64,000 nucleotides of DNA from Fen-1258 sp041658245. GTDB taxonomy: Bacteria > Bacteroidota > Ignavibacteria > Ignavibacteriales > Melioribacteraceae. The position numbers and the translations under genes are program-made. The notes beneath the pieces were generated by a model. That model had not been told where the DNA came from, ran no database searches, and was given only the letters and a program-made list of their open reading frames with translations. Positions 51,470-60,459 of the stretch are shown here, in pieces (position 1 is the stretch's first letter; each line of letters begins with the position of its first letter). The stretch is from NCBI GenBank assembly GCA_041658245.1, contig JBBAAM010000013.1, positions 6,051 to 70,050 of the forward strand, given 5' to 3'.

Positions 51470-51655
51470 TTGATAACATTAAGTAAGATAAACAGAAAGA
51501 ATTTTTTTGAAAAGATTGGTAAAGGTGCACTTGTTGCTGCAATTGCATCAGTTATACCATTTAAGTTTTTTACATCAGTAGCAAAAGCATCATCAAATAA
51601 AAATATAAAAGTTAAAATTCATCCTTTTGCAGTTAAAAGAAATGATAAGGTCTAA
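51470..51655 (+). CDS. Small Tat-signal-like protein between actA and actB
   Basis: The 61-residue product reads NRKNFFEKIGKGALVAAIASVIPFKFF and then a basic tail ending FAVKRNDKV. It resembles a bare, degenerate twin-arginine or transmembrane leader (N-R-K-N-F-F with hydrophobic core at about residues 19-34) without a mature domain. AGGAG lies about 7 bp before the TTG start and the actB ATG follows its stop by 1 bp, so it is probably translated. I do not know it as a named ACIII subunit; a small accessory or anchoring subunit is one possibility. Confidence 0.6.
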   Translation: MITLSKINRKNFFEKIGKGALVAAIASVIPFKFFTSVAKASSNKNIKVKIHPFAVKRNDKV

Positions 51656-51656
51656 G

Positions 51657-54600
51657 ATGAACGATTCCTCTCCCAAAGGGATGGATTCCCAAAAACCATC
51701 AGATAAAAGAGAATTGTGGAAAAGTCTGAATGATTATAATAACGATCATGATGTATTAAAACTTAAACATGATGAGTTTGCTGAAGGTGTAACCGAAGAA
51801 TTTGATCCTTCAAAGCTTTCGGGAATTTCAAGAAGAAAATTTTTAGCTCTTCTTTCTGCTTCCGCTGCTTTAACTGCAACAGCATGTACCGATTATCGTG
51901 ATAAAGGTGAAATAATTCCTTATAACAAAAGACCGGAAGAAGTATTCCCGGGTGTTGCAAATTATTATGCATCAACTTGTAATGGCTGCGGACAAGCTTG
52001 CGGTATTTTAATTAAGACTAGAGAAGGAAGACCGATCAAAGTTGATGGCAATCCCGACCATCCGATTAATAAAGGAAAGATCTGTGCAAAAGGACAAGCA
52101 AGCATTTTAGATTTGTATGATCCGGAAAGATTAAAAGCACCGCGTTTTAATAGGAATGATATTAGTTGGAAAAGTGCCGATGAAAATATTATAGATGCAC
52201 TGAATGAAGCCCGGAAGAATGGAAAAGAAATTGCAATTATTACAGACCGGATTGCTTCACTTACAACAAAAAAAGTTTTAGATGATTTCGTTTCCAAATA
52301 TCCAAATACAAAAATTTATTCTCATTCACTTGTAAATGATGAACAGAGAAGACAAGCATGGTTAGAAAGTTACGGGACTATAGAATATCCATCCATAAAA
52401 TTTGAAGAGGCAAATGTAATCCTCGCTCTTGATGCTGATTTCCTTGGTAACGAAGGTAATTATATTGAAAACATGAGAAAGTTCGCAGCTAAAAGGGAAG
52501 TTGTTGGTAAGACTGATTTCAACCGGCTTTATGTTGCAGAAGGAAGAATGAGTGCAACAGGAATGATGGCTGATTACCGCCTTAGTATTTCTCCTTCAAT
52601 GCAGTATGAATTCGTAATGGTTCTGATCAGTGAATTAGTAAAAAGCGATTCTTCTATTTCTTTAGATACAAATGCTAAATCGAAAATTGGGAAATATTCC
52701 AATTCATTCTTCAATAAAATTGATAAGGAAAAAATTTCTCATCTAGTCAATGATTTAAAAGCCAATCGTGGAAAAGCAATTGTTTATGCCGGTGATACTT
52801 TACCGAAAGAAGTTCACGTTGCGGTAAATTTGCTGAACGAAATTTTAGCCAATACTGTCCTTTACGATTACACATCATTATCAAAATCTATAATCAATCA
52901 ATCAACAAAAGAAGAAATTTCCAGATTAATTGATTCGATTAAGAATGGAAAAGTTGGAACTGTAATTCATTTTGATTCTAATCCGGTTTACACTCTGCCT
53001 TATGATTATGGCTACACATCGGCATTAAAGAAAGTTAGTACAGTTGTTACTTTGACGGAAGCGGAAAATGAAACATCTGCTCTCAGCAATTATACAATTC
53101 CCATTAATCATTCTTTTGAAAGTTGGGGAGACGCAAATACTCGCAGTAATGTTTATAGTTTACAACAACCTGTAATCTCACCAATCTTCAATACAAGACA
53201 AAAAGAAGCTGCATTACTCACTTGGATTTCTGGTGATGCAAATTCTTACAAGGAAGATTTATATCACCAATACCTGATGAATAATTTCAGTGCAACAGTT
53301 TTTGCTAAGAAGAACACATTTGCGGATGCAAAAACATTCTGGTATTCAGCACTTCACGATGGAGTTGTTTTACTCAATGATATTTCAAAACGAAATAAAT
53401 TTAATCTCACTGCATTTAATAGTATTCAAGAATTTGAAAATGGAAATGGATTTACTCTTCATTTAACTGAAAGTTATTTTGTTGGTGATGGTAAATTTGC
53501 GAACAACGGCTGGCTGCAAGAAACTCCGCATCCTGTTACAAAAATAACATGGGATAATTACGCTGCAATCTCGCCAAAACTTGCAAAGCAGCTTGATGTT
53601 GAAATGAACGATCTAGTTTCAATTGGAGTGGGTAAAACAAATTTAGAATTACCGGTTTTGGTTCAGCCTGGAATGGACAATAAAACGATCAATATTGAAT
53701 TTGGTTATGGGAGAACTGTTGTTGGTGAAGTCGGAAAAGAAGTTGGATTCAATTCTGTTTTGTTAATGTCGAAAGAATTTTCATTATCACCTTACATTTA
53801 CAAAAATGCAACGATCAAAAAATTTGATGGAACACATAAATTAGTATCAACTCAAGAACATCATTCACTTGATGATACATTTGTTAAAGATTTTCACCGC
53901 ACAAGAAAGATCATTCAAGAAGGAACAGTTGAGAAGTACAAGAAAGAGCCGAACTTTTTACATGAAGAAAAAGAAAAGTTAGTTGGTATCACAAGAGAAC
54001 ATCAATACACCGGCTTAAAATGGGCGATGGCAATTGATCTAAACAAATGTACAAGCTGTTCAGCTTGCGTAACATCGTGTAATGTTGAAAACAATATCCC
54101 TATTGTTGGAAAGGATCAAGTCGAGCGCGGACGTGAAATGCAATGGATGAGAATTGACCGTTATTATTCCGGAACGCCTGATGAACCGATTGTAAGCAAT
54201 CAACCGATGCTTTGCCAACATTGCGATAACGCTCCTTGCGAAAATGTTTGTCCTGTGAATGCAACAAATCATAGTCCGGACGGATTAAATCAGATGGCTT
54301 ACAATCGCTGCGTTGGTACGCGTTATTGTTCGAACAACTGTCCTTACAAAGTTCGACGATATAATTTCTTTAATTACCGAGATCATTTTGCTGATGCTTA
54401 TTATGAAAATGATTTAACATCACTCGTTCACAATCCAGAAGTTACAGTACGTTCACGCGGTGTTATGGAAAAATGTACATTCTGTGTTCAGCGAATTATG
54501 GAAGCACGCTCGAATGCTACCCGCGATGGAAAAACTTTGAAGGGAAGTGATGTTGTTACAGCTTGTCAGCAAGCTTGCCCGACAAATGCAATTACTTTTG

Positions 54601-54740
54601 GCGATGCGAACGATCCGAATTCTGATGTAGCAAAATTAAGAGAACATAATTTGTCATATCATGTTTTAGAAGAATTATATATTAAACCGAACGTTACATA
54701 TATTGCCAAACTTCGAAATACTCATTCGGAGGAAATTTAG
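51657..54740 (+). CDS. actB: Alternative complex III subunit B, fused molybdopterin-like and Fe-S subunit
   Basis: From ATG 51657 the protein has 1027 residues. A Tat signal, SGISRRKFLALLSASAALTATAC (RR59-60, possible lipid Cys77), leads to a B1 domain like that of molybdopterin oxidoreductases: C108, C111 and C115 (CNGCGQAC) and CAKG near 142, then YDPERLKAPRF. The C-terminal B2 domain holds CTSCSACVTSC, CQHCDNAPCENVCP, CVGTRYCSNNCPYKVRRYNFF and CTFCVQRI...CQQACPTNAI. These give the four cubane sites known for ActB, one of them 3Fe-4S. ActB proteins of known structure lack the Mo cofactor. Confidence 0.95.
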   Translation: MNDSSPKGMDSQKPSDKRELWKSLNDYNNDHDVLKLKHDEFAEGVTEEFDPSKLSGISRRKFLALLSASAALTATACTDYRDKGEIIPYNKRPEEVFPGVANYYASTCNGCGQACGILIKTREGRPIKVDGNPDHPINKGKICAKGQASILDLYDPERLKAPRFNRNDISWKSADENIIDALNEARKNGKEIAIITDRIASLTTKKVLDDFVSKYPNTKIYSHSLVNDEQRRQAWLESYGTIEYPSIKFEEANVILALDADFLGNEGNYIENMRKFAAKREVVGKTDFNRLYVAEGRMSATGMMADYRLSISPSMQYEFVMVLISELVKSDSSISLDTNAKSKIGKYSNSFFNKIDKEKISHLVNDLKANRGKAIVYAGDTLPKEVHVAVNLLNEILANTVLYDYTSLSKSIINQSTKEEISRLIDSIKNGKVGTVIHFDSNPVYTLPYDYGYTSALKKVSTVVTLTEAENETSALSNYTIPINHSFESWGDANTRSNVYSLQQPVISPIFNTRQKEAALLTWISGDANSYKEDLYHQYLMNNFSATVFAKKNTFADAKTFWYSALHDGVVLLNDISKRNKFNLTAFNSIQEFENGNGFTLHLTESYFVGDGKFANNGWLQETPHPVTKITWDNYAAISPKLAKQLDVEMNDLVSIGVGKTNLELPVLVQPGMDNKTINIEFGYGRTVVGEVGKEVGFNSVLLMSKEFSLSPYIYKNATIKKFDGTHKLVSTQEHHSLDDTFVKDFHRTRKIIQEGTVEKYKKEPNFLHEEKEKLVGITREHQYTGLKWAMAIDLNKCTSCSACVTSCNVENNIPIVGKDQVERGREMQWMRIDRYYSGTPDEPIVSNQPMLCQHCDNAPCENVCPVNATNHSPDGLNQMAYNRCVGTRYCSNNCPYKVRRYNFFNYRDHFADAYYENDLTSLVHNPEVTVRSRGVMEKCTFCVQRIMEARSNATRDGKTLKGSDVVTACQQACPTNAITFGDANDPNSDVAKLREHNLSYHVLEELYIKPNVTYIAKLRNTHSEEI

Positions 54741-56107
54741 TGAGTACTGTTGATTATACACGGGAATTATCTGTCTTAGAAGGTAAACATGCTTTAAGAG
54801 AACTTGATGATCTAATCGCAAAGCCTCTTGAGACGAAACCTGATAAAAAGTTTTATATCGCACTTTCAATTACTCTTTCGATGACCGGTTTATTTGTACT
54901 CGGTCTTGCTTTAACTTTTTATTACGGTATCGGAATGTGGGGAAATAATATTCCGGTAGCTTGGGCTTTTGATATTGTTAACTTCGTTTTCTGGGTTGGT
55001 ATCGGTCATGCCGGAACATTGATCTCTGCAATTTTATTTCTGTTCAGACAGAAATGGCGTACCGGAATTGCCCGATTCGCGGAAGGTATGACGGTCTTCG
55101 CTGTTATGACAGCCGGATTATTTCCGTTAATACATATCGGTCGTCCGTGGTTGGCTGGATATTTATTCCCTTATCCAAATCAGCATTCAGTTTGGGTTAA
55201 CTTTACATCTCCATTGTTGTGGGATGTTTTTGCTGTTTCAACTTATTTGACAGTCTCGTTAATTTTCTGGTACGTTGGATTAATTCCTGATCTTGCAACA
55301 CTTCGCGAACGAACAAATCATAAAATTAAAAAAGTGATTTATTCTACTTTCAGTTTGGGTTGGAGATTTTCAAATCGTCATTGGCAGCATTATGAAATGG
55401 TTTATTTAATTCTCGCGGGATTTGCAACTCCGCTTGTTCTATCAGTTCATACAATAGTAAGTTTTGATTTTGCAGTTTCAGTTATTCCCGGTTGGCATAC
55501 AACAATTTTTCCTCCGTACTTTGTAGCTGGTGCAGTATTTTCCGGATTTGCAATGGTTCAAAATGTTTTGATTATAGTTCGGAAAATTTTCAACTATGAA
55601 CATATTATAACAGTTGATACGCTTGAGAAGATGAACAAGATAATGCTCCTCACAGGTTCTATGGTTGGTTACGCGTATGCTATGGAATTTTTTATTGCTT
55701 GGTACAGCGGAGTGGAAGCAGAACGATTTGCTTTCTTGAACAGAGCAATGGGACCTTATGCATGGGCATTCTGGATAATGGTAACTTGCAATGTTGTATC
55801 ACCGCAGCTTTTTTGGTTCAAAAAAATTAGAAGAACTATTCCGGTAATGTTTGTGATCGCAATTTTTGTAAACATCGGAATGTGGTTCGAAAGGTTTGTT
55901 ATTATCGTTACGTCGCTTTCACGAGATTTCTTACCATCAAGCTGGGCATATTATAAACCAACTTTAGTTGATGGAATGATTTTAATAGGAAGTTTTGGAT
56001 TTTTCTTTACATGGATTTTGCTCTTCACAAAAGCTTTGCCGGTTGTTTCTATGGCTGAAGTAAAAGCTGTTGTGGATGGCGCTCAACCTTCGCACAAGGA
56101 TCATTGA
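54740..56107 (+). CDS. actC: Alternative complex III subunit C, NrfD/PsrC-like
   Basis: This 455-residue integral membrane protein has about ten spans and the PsrC/NrfD layout: WAFDIVNFVFWVGIGHAGTLISAILF, ITLIHLGRP-like FPLIHIGRPWLAGYLFPYPNQHSVWVNF, HYEMVYLILAGFATPLVLSVHTIVSFDFAVSVIPGWHTTIFPPYFVAGA (segments within residues 75-290). Conserved His and Asp residues in these helices form the quinol site in ACIII. The GTG start overlaps the actB stop by 1 bp. With ActF it makes the membrane core. Confidence 0.94.
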   Translation: MSTVDYTRELSVLEGKHALRELDDLIAKPLETKPDKKFYIALSITLSMTGLFVLGLALTFYYGIGMWGNNIPVAWAFDIVNFVFWVGIGHAGTLISAILFLFRQKWRTGIARFAEGMTVFAVMTAGLFPLIHIGRPWLAGYLFPYPNQHSVWVNFTSPLLWDVFAVSTYLTVSLIFWYVGLIPDLATLRERTNHKIKKVIYSTFSLGWRFSNRHWQHYEMVYLILAGFATPLVLSVHTIVSFDFAVSVIPGWHTTIFPPYFVAGAVFSGFAMVQNVLIIVRKIFNYEHIITVDTLEKMNKIMLLTGSMVGYAYAMEFFIAWYSGVEAERFAFLNRAMGPYAWAFWIMVTCNVVSPQLFWFKKIRRTIPVMFVIAIFVNIGMWFERFVIIVTSLSRDFLPSSWAYYKPTLVDGMILIGSFGFFFTWILLFTKALPVVSMAEVKAVVDGAQPSHKDH

Positions 56108-56109
56108 CG

Positions 56110-57249
56110 ATGAGCGAAAAAATCTTATATAGTTACACCGGAATTTTTGATACACCGGATGAAGCAACACATGCGGCAGAAGAAGCTGTAAAACAAGGTT
56201 ACACTAAGTATGATGTTAACACACCTTATCCCTTACATGGGATGAATAAGGCGATGAATCTTCCAGCTTCCAAACTTGGGTATGTTGCATTGATCTTCGG
56301 ACTATCGGGAACACTTGGAGCTTTACTAAGTTTATGGTGGGTTTCTGCAATTGATTATCCATTAGTGATTGGCGGTAAACCATTTTTTTCATTCCCGGCT
56401 TATATACCTGTAATATTTGAAGTAACCGTTCTTTCAGCCGCAATAGCTACTGTGCTTGCAATGTTGTTTTTCTTTTTCAAACTTCCCAACAATGCTCATC
56501 CGCTTCATGCAACTGATTACATGAAAAAAGTTTCAAATGATAAATATGGAATTGTAATTCAAGCTGAAGATCCAAAATTTGATGAAGCATCAGTTAGAAA
56601 ATTTTTAGAAAGAGTTCATGCAAAAGAAATAAATGCTGTTTATTGGGCGGAAGAGGAAATTACTCACAAACACAAAATCTTCGAGCCGAAGTTTTTAACA
56701 TTTTTATTAGTTGTTGTGATTATAACATCTGGTACAACATATTTTACTTTGAATAAACTGATGTTCATGCTTCCTTTTAATTGGATGATGGAACAACAGA
56801 AACAAAATCCTCAACAAAAAAGTCTTGTCTTTGCAGATGAATTTGGAATGCGTAAACCGGTTGAAGGAACAATTGCCCGCGGTTTTCTTCCATACGCATT
56901 TAAAGGTCAGCCGGATCTTGCCGGAGAAAAATTAATTAATCCAATTCCAATTTCTAAAGAATCGTTACAACTTGGAAAAACAAAATTTGATATTTATTGC
57001 AGTCCTTGTCATGGATATCAAGGAGAAGGGAATAGCAGATTACGAGGACAATTTCCCAATCCTCCAAGTTTGCATTCGGAAAAAATTAGAACATGGAGCG
57101 ATGGAAGAATTTTTGCAGTTCTAACGGATGGACAAAATGTTATGCCGTCTTATTCAACTCAGCTTTCTGTTGATGAAAGATGGGCAGTAATAAATTATGT
57201 AAGAGCATTACAAAGAGCGCTCAATGCTAAGGAGTCTGATCTACAATGA
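56110..57249 (+). CDS. actDE: Fused alternative complex III subunits D and E
   Basis: This 379-residue protein joins two subunits that are usually separate. Residues 1 to about 180 are ActD (DUF3341): LYSYTGIFDTPDEATHAAEEA, PYPLHGMN, two spans near 58-80 and 100-126, and ADTDYMKKVS-like HATDYMKKVSNDKYGI. A third span (about 195-215) leads to ActE, a mono-heme cytochrome c with FDIYCSPCHGYQGEGN (C297, C300, H301 counted from this start) and NVMPSYSTQLSVDERWAVINYVRALQ, whose Met is the likely sixth ligand. ATG 56110 follows the actC stop by 2 bp. It overlaps actF as ATGA. Confidence 0.9.
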   Translation: MSEKILYSYTGIFDTPDEATHAAEEAVKQGYTKYDVNTPYPLHGMNKAMNLPASKLGYVALIFGLSGTLGALLSLWWVSAIDYPLVIGGKPFFSFPAYIPVIFEVTVLSAAIATVLAMLFFFFKLPNNAHPLHATDYMKKVSNDKYGIVIQAEDPKFDEASVRKFLERVHAKEINAVYWAEEEITHKHKIFEPKFLTFLLVVVIITSGTTYFTLNKLMFMLPFNWMMEQQKQNPQQKSLVFADEFGMRKPVEGTIARGFLPYAFKGQPDLAGEKLINPIPISKESLQLGKTKFDIYCSPCHGYQGEGNSRLRGQFPNPPSLHSEKIRTWSDGRIFAVLTDGQNVMPSYSTQLSVDERWAVINYVRALQRALNAKESDLQ

Positions 57250-58424
57250 TTTCTTCTTCAGTTGAATATCAGAAAAAAGAATTACCGTCAAAAGTTCAAA
57301 CAATTGGTTTGAGTCTGTTAATCGTAGGATTGATAATTGTAATATTGGGTTATGTTATTAATCCCGAAAGAAGCGCCTACAATAATATTATTGGATTAAC
57401 ATTCCTTATTAGTATTGCAGTCGGTTCTCTATTTTTTGTTGCTATTGAATTTTTGTCCGGTGCAGTGTGGAGTACTCCGTTTAGAAGAGTCGGCGAGTTT
57501 TTATCATCTACAGTTTGGGTTCTTCCATTACTGTTTATCCCGCTATTGTTGAATGTGAACACAATATTTCATTGGACTCATCCGGCATCGGCAGATAAAA
57601 CTTTGATTGATAAAGCTCCGTATCTGAATGTTTCTTTTTTTGTAGGACGTGTAATTGGTTTTTGGCTTATCTGGTTGCTGTTCTATTATTTAATTATAAA
57701 AAATTCCCGTAAGCAGGATCAAACCAAAGATCAATATTTAACAAAGAAGAATATTAAACTCTCAGCCATATTTATGCCTTTGTTCGCTTTTACGATTTCT
57801 TTTGCTGCAATAGATTGGTTAATGAGTATTGAACCACATTGGTTCTCAACTATTTTTGGTGTTTATTATTTCTCAGGAACTATCTTAGCTGCATTGGCAG
57901 TCGGAGCTATCTTTATTGTTTTATTGAATGAACGAGGATTTTTTGTTAAAGGAATTCATACGGATAGTTACTATAGTCTTGGAGCGTTGATCTTTGCGTT
58001 CACAAATTTCTGGGCATACATTGCATTCAGCCAGTTCTTATTGATTTGGTATGCAAATCTTCCAGAAGAAACTTTCTGGTTCCTTGCAAGATGGGAAGGA
58101 AATTGGAAATTTTTCTCAGTAGGATTAATCATAGTCCATTTTTTAGTTCCGTATGTTGGATTGCTTTCACAGCCATCAAAGATGAATCCTAAGCGGTTAA
58201 TTTTTATGTCCGGCTGGATTTTGTTTGCACATTATTATGATTTGTATTGGCTTGTAATGCCAAATTTCTTTAAGAAAGGAATTCCATTCAGTTGGATTGA
58301 ATTAGGGTTTCCATTATTAATTACCGGTTTGATAATTCTTGTCTTCTATTATCAAGCAAAGAAAAATAATTTAGTACCGATTGGCGACCCAAAACTTAAA
58401 CGCGGAATTGATTTCAGATTATAG
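57246..58424 (+). CDS. actF: Alternative complex III subunit F
   Basis: The 392-residue membrane protein has about ten spans and the ActF pattern: FVAIEFLSGAVWSTPFRRVGEFLSS (residues 60-84), HWTHP, FFVGRVIGFWLIWLLFYYLI, FAAIDWLMSIEPHWFSTIFGVYYFSG, and FWAYIAFSQFLLIWYANLPEETFWFLAR. It is the second PsrC-like module of ACIII, with no quinone role shown. The protein looks complete. The next gene follows by 12 bp. Confidence 0.93.
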   Translation: MISSSVEYQKKELPSKVQTIGLSLLIVGLIIVILGYVINPERSAYNNIIGLTFLISIAVGSLFFVAIEFLSGAVWSTPFRRVGEFLSSTVWVLPLLFIPLLLNVNTIFHWTHPASADKTLIDKAPYLNVSFFVGRVIGFWLIWLLFYYLIIKNSRKQDQTKDQYLTKKNIKLSAIFMPLFAFTISFAAIDWLMSIEPHWFSTIFGVYYFSGTILAALAVGAIFIVLLNERGFFVKGIHTDSYYSLGALIFAFTNFWAYIAFSQFLLIWYANLPEETFWFLARWEGNWKFFSVGLIIVHFLVPYVGLLSQPSKMNPKRLIFMSGWILFAHYYDLYWLVMPNFFKKGIPFSWIELGFPLLITGLIILVFYYQAKKNNLVPIGDPKLKRGIDFRL

Positions 58425-58436
58425 CAGAATATATCT

Positions 58437-59366
58437 ATGAGCTTAAATAAAAAACCAGAAGATGAATTGAAATTTAGAGAATTATTGAAAAATCCAATAC
58501 GATTATTCGGCTGGGTTTTCCCGTTCTTCTTTGTAATCATTCTTTTATTCGGAATTTATTTCGTTACTAACCTCAATCAGATTTCTTTTAATGAACAAGC
58601 TATTGGGCTTACAGATACAACTAACGTCAAAAAAGAAATTGAACTGAAAAAAGGAAGTATAAGCGCTTCTGTTGATCTTAAACAAATAAAAAATTCTACG
58701 CCGGGTTTTATTGCCAACGGTAAAAAATTATATGAAGCAGCATGTATGGCTTGTCACGGTGCAAAAGGATTAGGCGATGGAACAGCAGGAACGATGCTAA
58801 ATCCAAAACCAAGAAATTTTACATCAACAGAAGGTTGGACTAACGGTCGAAATATTGATCAGATGTACAAGACTTTACAAGAGGGAATAATAAAGAATGG
58901 AATGGCTGCTTATGAATATTTGCCGGCGGCTGATAGATTAGCAATTATTTCTTACATAAGAACTCTGTCTCAATTTCCAGCAGTAACAGATGAACAAGTT
59001 GTATCATTAGATCAAACATACCAACTTTCCAAAGGAACTGTTTTACCCAATCAAGTTCCGGTTAGCATTGCAGAGATTAAATTGATCAATGATAATTCAA
59101 CATCAAAAGAACATCTCTTAAAGTTTGGAAATAAAATATATCAGTCACAAGGAAATGCCGGGGCTGATATTCTAAAGAAAAATTCTCTGGATTATAAAAA
59201 AGTTTTTACTTCTTTCTTGCGTTTGGGCACCAATCAAAGTCTTGATAAATATGTATCGGTTGTAATAGCTAATCCGATTAACGCCGGTTTTAGTCCGGCA
59301 GTAGTCCAGTTATCTAAAGAAGAATGGAAAATGCTTTTTGATTATCTGAAATCTTCAATGATGTAA
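58437..59366 (+). CDS. Membrane-anchored mono-heme cytochrome c
   Basis: The 309-residue protein has one N-terminal span (about residues 26-46), then a cytochrome c domain with LYEAACMACHGAKGLGDGTAG (CxxCH near residue 105) and NGMAAYEYLPAADRLAIISYIRTL. The remaining 120 residues have no heme motif and are of unknown fold. It sits between actF and sco, where other ACIII operons encode the cytochrome that links ACIII to the oxidase or a further complex subunit. I infer that role here. Confidence 0.8.
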   Translation: MSLNKKPEDELKFRELLKNPIRLFGWVFPFFFVIILLFGIYFVTNLNQISFNEQAIGLTDTTNVKKEIELKKGSISASVDLKQIKNSTPGFIANGKKLYEAACMACHGAKGLGDGTAGTMLNPKPRNFTSTEGWTNGRNIDQMYKTLQEGIIKNGMAAYEYLPAADRLAIISYIRTLSQFPAVTDEQVVSLDQTYQLSKGTVLPNQVPVSIAEIKLINDNSTSKEHLLKFGNKIYQSQGNAGADILKKNSLDYKKVFTSFLRLGTNQSLDKYVSVVIANPINAGFSPAVVQLSKEEWKMLFDYLKSSMM

Positions 59367-59375
59367 GAGTAATAA

Positions 59376-60266
59376 ATGAATTTCAAAGAAAATAAATATT
59401 ATCCTTGTCATTCTGATCCCCATTTAACGGGAGAAGAATCTTTAATAAAAAATGGAACAGATTCTTCAGTCGTTTCACTCCTTCAGAATGACACCTCACT
59501 TCATATACTAAGTTTATTTATACTTTTGATGCTGATTGTAAATGTTACATCACCATTGTATGCTCAGAAGAAAATTGAAGTTGGAATTGATGAAAAGCTT
59601 GGTAATACTTTACCATTGGATTTGAGTTTTCAAACATCTGAAGGTAAAACTGTTACACTAAAAGATATAATCAATAAACCGACTTTAATTGCTTTAGTTT
59701 ATTACGAATGCCCGGGTGTCTGCAATCCAATGCAGAATGAATTAGCGTGGACTATTGATAAACTTCAGCTTGAACCCGGAAAAGATTTTCAAGTAGTGAG
59801 CATTAGTTTTGATGATAAAGAAACTCCTGCAGTTGCAGCAAAATGGAAAAAAAATTATTTGATGACGATCAAAAGAAAAATTGACCCAAGCAATTGGCTC
59901 TTCTTAACCGGCGATAGTTTGAATGTTCATAAACTTACCGAGGCTTGCGGATTCTATTTCAAACCAGCTGCTAAACAATTTGTTCATGCGGCAACATTAG
60001 TAACAGTTACTCCTCAAGGGAAAATATCCCGTTATCTTTTTGGAACTGATTTTAATCCATTTGATGTTAAGATGGCATTGCTTGAAGCTGAAAGCGGAAA
60101 AACAAATCCAACTATCTCAAAAGTTTTACAATTTTGTTTCAGTTATGATCCTAACGGAAGACAATATACTTTGAATGTTACTAGAATAATTGGAACAGTG
60201 ATGCTTTTGGGAGTTGGAATATTTCTTGGAGTGCTATTGTTGAGAAAGAAAAAACTGTTAATGTAG
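59376..60266 (+). CDS. SCO1/SenC copper chaperone with repeat-derived N-terminus
   Basis: This thioredoxin-fold protein delivers copper to the CuA site of the oxidase. C112-P-G-V-C116 (YYECPGVCNPM) and His204 (FVHAATLVTV) are the copper ligands; FQVVSISFDDKETP is also typical. A C-terminal span (RIIGTVMLLGVGIFLGVLLL) anchors it. The first 44 residues of the 296-residue frame are translated from a dispersed palindromic repeat (59407-59492) and precede the hydrophobic stretch LSLFILLMLIVNVTSPLYAQ. The true start may instead be ATG 59529 (MLIVNVTSP). The 3' gap holds another repeat. Confidence 0.86.
   Translation: MNFKENKYYPCHSDPHLTGEESLIKNGTDSSVVSLLQNDTSLHILSLFILLMLIVNVTSPLYAQKKIEVGIDEKLGNTLPLDLSFQTSEGKTVTLKDIINKPTLIALVYYECPGVCNPMQNELAWTIDKLQLEPGKDFQVVSISFDDKETPAVAAKWKKNYLMTIKRKIDPSNWLFLTGDSLNVHKLTEACGFYFKPAAKQFVHAATLVTVTPQGKISRYLFGTDFNPFDVKMALLEAESGKTNPTISKVLQFCFSYDPNGRQYTLNVTRIIGTVMLLGVGIFLGVLLLRKKKLLM
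59407..59492. repeat. Palindromic repeat within the 5' part of sco
   Basis: GTCATTCTGA and TCAGAATGAC end the element. GAAGAATC and GATTCTTC form inner complementary pieces, and the centre TTTAATAAAAAATGGAACA is AT-rich. It has the same type of ends as the element at 40480-40532. Confidence 0.75.
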
Positions 60267-60338
60267 AAGAAAGATAAATTAATTGATGAGAAATATTTTA
60301 AAAATCAAAGCTGCGTAGATTATAATAAGAAGCAAAAC

Positions 60339-60405
60339 CTTTGCGCCCTCTGCGGTTGAGCTTTTTAAACGCAAAGTTCGCTGAGAATGCGCAAAGAACG
60401 CAGAG
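60339..60405. repeat. CGCAAAG/CGCAGAG-type intergenic repeat before coxA
   Basis: CTTTGCGCCCTCTGCGG is followed after a short spacer by ACGCAAAGTTCGCTGAG and GCGCAAAGAACGCAGAG. The left unit is the inverse of the right ones, so the element can fold. It lies in the 193-bp sco-coxA gap. The coxA ATG has a clear AAGGAG 9 bp upstream. Confidence 0.65.
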
Positions 60406-60459
60406 TAAATAACCGGTTAATTATATAAGTATAAAAATTGTATTAAGGAGCTAAAATAA

